In this document: one piece after another, positions 60,539 through 64,000 of the stretch | How positions within the stretch are numbered: position 1 is the stretch's first letter | Layout of the letters: each line of letters begins with the position of its first letter | From: Cellulomonas telluris | GTDB lineage: Bacteria; Actinomycetota; Actinomycetes; Actinomycetales; Cellulomonadaceae | Assembly (NCBI RefSeq): GCF_004886325.1 | Contig: NZ_QXFN01000003.1 | Location: 558,001-622,000 of the forward strand | Length of the DNA stretch: 64,000 bases | Direction of reading: 5' to 3' | Translations under genes and position numbers: made by a program | Notes under the pieces: model-generated | Told to the model about the DNA's origin: nothing | What the model saw: the letters and a program-made list of their open reading frames with translations, nothing else | Databases searched by the model: none

Positions 60539-60574
60539 GCGACGCCCCGGCCGTCGGGGACGGCGGGGCGTCGC
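60539..60574 (-). terminator. Terminator of ndgR
   Basis: 10-bp perfect stem GCGACGCCCC/GGGGCGTCGC with an additional inner GCCGT/ACGGC pairing, 19 nt beyond the ndgR stop. Confidence 0.7.
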
Positions 60575-60593
60575 CTGCGGGGTCGGCGCCGGC

Positions 60594-61313
60594 TCAGTCG
60601 GCGCTGCGGCGCAGGACCTCGGTGAGCCGGTTGGCGGCCGAGACGACGGCTGCCGCGTGCAGCCGGCCCGGCTGGCGTGACAGCCGCTCCAGCGGCCCGG
60701 AGACCGAGACGGCCGCGACGACGCGCCCCGAGGGGCCGCGCACCGGCGCGGAGACGGAGGCGACGCCGACCTCGCGCTCGGACACCGACTGCGCCCAGCC
60801 GCGGCGGCGCACGCCGGACAGGATCGTCGCGGTGAACTTCGCCCCCTGCAGGCCGCGGTGCAGCCGGTCGGGCTCCTCCCACGCGAGCAGGACCTGGGCG
60901 GCGGAGCCGGCCTGCATGGTGAGCGTCGCGCCGACGGGGATCGAGTCGCGCAGGCCGATCGGACGCTCCGCCGCGGCGACGCAGATGCGCTGGTCGCCCT
61001 GGCGGCGGTAGAGCTGCGCGCTCTCGCCCGTGTGGTCGCGCAGCAGCGCCAGCACGGGACCGGCCGCGGCGAGCAGGCGGTCCTCGCCGGCGGCCGTCGA
61101 GAGCTCGGACAGGCGCGGGCCGAGGATGAAGCGGCCCTGGAGGTCGCGGGCGACGAGGCGGTGGTGCTCGAGCGCGACGGCGAGGCGGTGGGCGGTCGGA
61201 CGAGCAAGATGGGTGGCGGCGACGAGCTGCGCGAGCGTGGCCGGACCGGCCTCCAGTGCGCTCAGCACCGACGCGGCCTTGTCCAGGACGCCGACTCCGC
61301 TAGAGTTGTCCAT
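60594..61313 (-). CDS. ndgR: IclR-family regulator, NdgR-like
   Basis: 239 aa. The N-terminal winged helix (about 8-65) has [20 protein letters not shown] and [17 protein letters not shown]. The C-terminal IclR effector domain (about 75-235) has [48 protein letters not shown] and [12 protein letters not shown]. NdgR controls leucine and other amino-acid genes in Streptomyces and Corynebacterium (LtbR) and is usually divergent from leuCD, as here. ATG 61313 follows CAATAT by 6 nt (leaderless pattern). A palindrome overlaps its promoter. Confidence 0.93.
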   Translation of the reverse strand: MDNSSGVGVLDKAASVLSALEAGPATLAQLVAATHLARPTAHRLAVALEHHRLVARDLQGRFILGPRLSELSTAAGEDRLLAAAGPVLALLRDHTGESAQLYRRQGDQRICVAAAERPIGLRDSIPVGATLTMQAGSAAQVLLAWEEPDRLHRGLQGAKFTATILSGVRRRGWAQSVSEREVGVASVSAPVRGPSGRVVAAVSVSGPLERLSRQPGRLHAAAVVSAANRLTEVLRRSAD

Positions 61314-61319
61314 GGTTCG

Positions 61320-61325
61320 ATATTG
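61320..61325 (-). promoter_or_regulatory. -10 hexamer for leaderless ndgR mRNA
   Basis: CAATAT on the minus strand, 6 nt before ATG 61313. A weak TTGCAT lies 17 nt further upstream. Confidence 0.5.
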
Positions 61326-61355
61326 CCGTCTCGCTGACTGAGATGCAAGACGGCA
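61324..61355. promoter_or_regulatory. Inverted repeat in ndgR-leuC divergent region
   Basis: TGCCGTCT (61324-61331) and AGACGGCA (61348-61355), with an inner TCTC/GAGA pair. It covers the ndgR -10/-35 region and is a candidate NdgR operator for autoregulation and leuCD control. Confidence 0.55.
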
Positions 61356-61429
61356 CGCAGGACGCCCGCCCGAGACCCGGTCGCGGGCGACGACCGGGAG
61401 CCCCCGCCCGGAGGAGAGGAACTGAGGAC

Positions 61430-62893
61430 ATGGCCGGCACGCTGGCGGAGAAGGTCTGGGACGCGCACGTCGTGCGCCGCGGCACGAACGGTGCCCCCGA
61501 CCTGCTGTACATCGACCTCCACCTGGTCCACGAGGTGACCAGCCCGCAGGCCTTCGAGGGCCTGCGGCTCGCCGGCCGCCCCGTGCGCCGCCCGGACCTC
61601 ACGATCGCGACCGAGGACCACAACACGCCGACGCTCGACATCGACCGGCCGATCGCCGACACGACGAGCCGCACGCAGATCGAGACGCTGCGCCGCAACG
61701 CCGCGGAGTTCGGCGTGCGCATCCACTCCCTCGGCGACGCCGACCAGGGCATCGTCCACCAGGTGGGCCCGCAGCTCGGCCTCACGCAGCCCGGCCTGAC
61801 GGTCGTCTGCGGCGACTCGCACACGTCGACCCACGGCGCCTTCGGCGCGCTGGCGTTCGGCATCGGGACGAGCGAGGTCGAGCACGTGCTCGCCACGCAG
61901 ACCCTCCCGCTGGCGCCCTTCAAGACCATGGCGATCACCGTCGACGGTCAGCTGCCGCCGGGTGCGACGGCCAAGGACATCATCCTCGCGATCATCGCGA
62001 AGATCGGCACGGGCGGCGGGCAGGGCTACGTGCTCGAGTACCGCGGCGAGGCGATCCGGTCCCTGTCGATGGAGGGCCGGATGACCATCTGCAACATGTC
62101 GATCGAGGCAGGTGCGCGCGCCGGCATGATCGCGCCCGACGAGACGACGTTCGAGTACCTCAAGGGTCGTCCGCACGCGCCCGAGGGCGCCGACTGGGAC
62201 GCCGCCGTCGAGTACTGGCGCACGCTGCGCACCGACGACGACGCGGTCTTCGACGCCGAGGTGGTCCTGGAGGCCGCCGACCTCGAGCCGTTCGTCACGT
62301 GGGGCACGAACCCGGGCCAGGGCCTGCCGCTGTCGGGCTCCGTCCCGGTGCCGGAGGAGATCGCCGACGCGAACGAGCGCGTCGCCGCCGAGCGTGCCAT
62401 CGAGTACATGGGCCTGACCCCCGGCCAGCCGCTGCGCTCGATCAAGGTCGACACGGTCTTCATCGGCTCGTGCACCAACGGGCGCATCGAGGACCTGCGC
62501 GCCGTCGCCAAGCTCGTCGAGGGCCGCAGGAAGGCCGACGACGTGCGCGTGCTCGTCGTGCCGTCCTCGGCGCGCGTGCGCCTGCAGGCCGAGGCGGAGG
62601 GCCTGGACAAGATCTTCCTGGACTTCGGCGCCGAGTGGCGCAACGCCGGCTGCTCCATGTGCCTGGGGATGAACCCCGACCAGCTCGCCCCGGGGGAGCG
62701 CTCGGCGTCCACGTCCAACCGCAACTTCGAGGGCCGGCAGGGCAAGGGCGGCCGCACGCACCTGGTCTCGCCGATCGTCGCCGCCGCGACCGCGATCCGC
62801 GGCACGCTCTCGTCCGTCGCCGACCTCGGCCCGGACGTGCCCGTGCCCGACGGCAGCCCGCTGGTGCGCACCGACGCGCTGCAGACCGCCTGA
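61430..62893 (+). CDS. leuC: 3-isopropylmalate dehydratase large subunit
   Basis: 487 aa. With LeuD it isomerises 2- to 3-isopropylmalate in leucine synthesis. The aconitase-type [4Fe-4S] ligands are Cys348 (GSCTNGR) and Cys408 and Cys411 (GCSMCLGMN). It starts [15 protein letters not shown] and contains [19 protein letters not shown] (about 128-146). ATG 61430 lies after GGAGGAGAGGA and TGAGGA. The promoter region is shared with ndgR. Confidence 0.97.
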   Translation: MAGTLAEKVWDAHVVRRGTNGAPDLLYIDLHLVHEVTSPQAFEGLRLAGRPVRRPDLTIATEDHNTPTLDIDRPIADTTSRTQIETLRRNAAEFGVRIHSLGDADQGIVHQVGPQLGLTQPGLTVVCGDSHTSTHGAFGALAFGIGTSEVEHVLATQTLPLAPFKTMAITVDGQLPPGATAKDIILAIIAKIGTGGGQGYVLEYRGEAIRSLSMEGRMTICNMSIEAGARAGMIAPDETTFEYLKGRPHAPEGADWDAAVEYWRTLRTDDDAVFDAEVVLEAADLEPFVTWGTNPGQGLPLSGSVPVPEEIADANERVAAERAIEYMGLTPGQPLRSIKVDTVFIGSCTNGRIEDLRAVAKLVEGRRKADDVRVLVVPSSARVRLQAEAEGLDKIFLDFGAEWRNAGCSMCLGMNPDQLAPGERSASTSNRNFEGRQGKGGRTHLVSPIVAAATAIRGTLSSVADLGPDVPVPDGSPLVRTDALQTA

Positions 62894-62922
62894 CGCCCTC
62901 GACACCGGACAGGACCACCGCC

Positions 62923-63591
62923 ATGGAGAAGTTCACCCAGCACACCGGCGTCGGCGTCCCGCTGCGGCGCAGCAACGTCGACACCGACCAGATCATCCCG
63001 GCCGTCTACCTCAAGCGGGTCACGCGCACGGGCTTCGAGGACGCGCTGTTCGCGGCGTGGCGGGGCGACCCGTCCTTCGTCCTCAACCAGGACGCGTACC
63101 GCAGCGGCTCGGTCCTCGTCGCCGGCCCCGACTTCGGCACCGGCTCGTCCCGCGAGCACGCGGTGTGGGCGCTCAAGGACTACGGCTTCAAGGTCGTGGT
63201 CTCCTCCCGCTTCGCGGACATCTTCCGCGGGAACTCCGGCAAGCAGGGTCTGCTCGCCGCGCAGGTCGCGCAGGAGGACGTCGAGCTGCTGTGGAAGGTC
63301 CTCGAGACGCGTCCCGGCACCGAGGTGACGGTCGACCTCGAGGCCCGCACGGTCACGTGCGACGACGTCGTCGTGCCGTTCCAGGTGGACGACTACACGC
63401 GCTGGCGCCTGATGGAGGGCCTGGACGACATCGGCCTGACGCTGCAGCACGCCGATGAGATCACGGAGTTCGAGGCGCGGCGGGAGTCGTGGCGGCCTGC
63501 CACGCTGCCGGCGAAGCACCTGCCGCCCGTCGAGGTGCGCCCGGCGCGCCCGGTGGTCGGCGTCGAGCTCGGCACGACGCGACGCGCCTGA
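62923..63591 (+). CDS. leuD: 3-isopropylmalate dehydratase small subunit
   Basis: 222 aa, slightly longer than the usual about 200. The swivelling domain shows [20 protein letters not shown] (about 18-37), [20 protein letters not shown] (about 68-87) and [17 protein letters not shown] (about 94-110). The C-terminal extension (about 190-222) is Pro/Arg-rich. Pairs with LeuC, 29 bp downstream of it on one transcript. Confidence 0.96.
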   Translation: MEKFTQHTGVGVPLRRSNVDTDQIIPAVYLKRVTRTGFEDALFAAWRGDPSFVLNQDAYRSGSVLVAGPDFGTGSSREHAVWALKDYGFKVVVSSRFADIFRGNSGKQGLLAAQVAQEDVELLWKVLETRPGTEVTVDLEARTVTCDDVVVPFQVDDYTRWRLMEGLDDIGLTLQHADEITEFEARRESWRPATLPAKHLPPVEVRPARPVVGVELGTTRRA

Positions 63592-63599
63592 GCGCTCAC

Positions 63600-63618
63600 C
63601 CCGGCGCGTGACGCCGGG
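63600..63618 (+). terminator. Short hairpin after leuD
   Basis: 7-bp stem CCCGGCG/CGCCGGG with a 5-nt loop, 8 nt after the leuD stop. No U-tract. Confidence 0.5.
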
Positions 63619-63759
63619 AACCCCGGACCCGCCGCTACCGTGGCCTGGTGCACGGTGGCGCGGGTCCGGGGTCGCTCCCGGGGCCCGCCGGGATGTGAGA
63701 GTTTCGCGAGGACCGTGCACGCCGGGACCGCGGTGGCGCGGCCCGCACCGCCCGTAGGG

Positions 63760-63765
63760 GAGCAT
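63760..63765 (+). promoter_or_regulatory. -10-like hexamer for leaderless murA mRNA
   Basis: GAGCAT, 6 nt before ATG 63772. Confidence 0.4.
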
Positions 63766-63771
63766 GGGACC

Positions 63772-64000
63772 ATGACCGACCTGCTGTACGTCGACGGCGG
63801 CAACCCCCTGCGCGGGGAGATCACCGTCCGCGGCGCCAAGAACTTCGTCTCCAAGGCGATGGTGGCCGCGCTCCTGGGCGAGACCCCGAGCGAGCTGCGC
63901 AACGTGCCGCAGATCCGCGACGTGGCCGTCGTCACGGGCCTGCTGGAGCTGCACGGCGTCCGGGTGGACGCGGACCCCGAGGGCGGCGTGCTCCGCCTCG
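63772..64000 (+). CDS. murA: UDP-N-acetylglucosamine 1-carboxyvinyltransferase (5' part only)
   Basis: The first 76 residues are visible before the window ends. MurA transfers enolpyruvate to UDP-GlcNAc, the first committed step of peptidoglycan synthesis. The start reads YVDGGNPLRGEITVRGAKN, with Lys23 of the GAKN motif (substrate-binding Lys22 in E. coli). VSKAMVAALLGETPSELRNV and PQIRDVAVVTGLLELHGVRV are typical. The catalytic Cys loop lies beyond the window. It stands downstream of leuCD, as in many actinobacteria. Confidence 0.95.
   Translation, partial: MTDLLYVDGGNPLRGEITVRGAKNFVSKAMVAALLGETPSELRNVPQIRDVAVVTGLLELHGVRVDADPEGGVLRL

Overview
The window is very GC-rich (about three quarters G+C by eye) with dense, short-spaced genes, many GTG starts and no phage, IS or CRISPR signature. 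A WhiB protein, MtrAB-LpqB, an NdgR-type IclR regulator beside leuCD, an Rv3235-family protein and DUF3499 all say Actinobacteria. The overall content, plus a cellulase-type CelR/CebR operator, suggests a Cellulomonas-like member of the Micrococcales. The genus is an inference.

Layout. Positions 1-16.4 kb form an envelope polysaccharide locus: a pyruvyltransferase, GT4 and GT2 glycosyltransferases, a GT2/DUF2304 pair, a flippase and a DUF2142 membrane protein. Embedded in it are two secreted proteins, a PGRP-type amidase and a lysozyme-like protein, that carry the same extracellular module in tandem. 16.5-19.1 kb holds rmlC, rmlD and rmlA for dTDP-L-rhamnose; rmlB is not in the window. 19.1-29.9 kb (TIGR03089 protein, WhiB, a large membrane GT2, DUF5719, WbbL-type rhamnosyltransferase, degenerate metallopeptidase, DUF3499, zinc ribbon, ManB, Trm112-like) parallels M. 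tuberculosis Rv3257c-Rv3268 in content.

29.9-33.1 kb is a proVWX-type glycine betaine/proline importer. 33.5-42.1 kb is a MoxR/DUF58/DUF4129/DUF4350 operon with RDD and SpoIIM-family membrane proteins and a winged-helix HTH_42 protein, comparable to Rv3691-Rv3695. 42.3-52.7 kb is the conserved mtrA-mtrB-lpqB, comF, hpf, ycaQ-like and secA run. Then come a soluble tandem-GAF chemoreceptor behind a CelR/CebR-like box, an Rv3235/LysM pair, a small HTH protein, and a CpaB/CpaE-like pair with DUF6912. The window ends with tRNA-Gln(CUG), tRNA-Glu(CUC), ndgR divergent from leuCD, and the start of murA.

How it fits together: most genes serve envelope construction and surveillance (rhamnose and glycan synthesis, export, peptidoglycan hydrolysis, MtrAB-LpqB sensing, SecA export). 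Regulation visible in the sequence includes a frequent -10-like hexamer placed 6-8 bases before the start codon (apparent leaderless mRNAs), a short leader ORF whose stop codon abuts a Shine-Dalgarno-masking hairpin before hpf, a palindrome over the ndgR promoter, and strong hairpin terminators at several gene ends.
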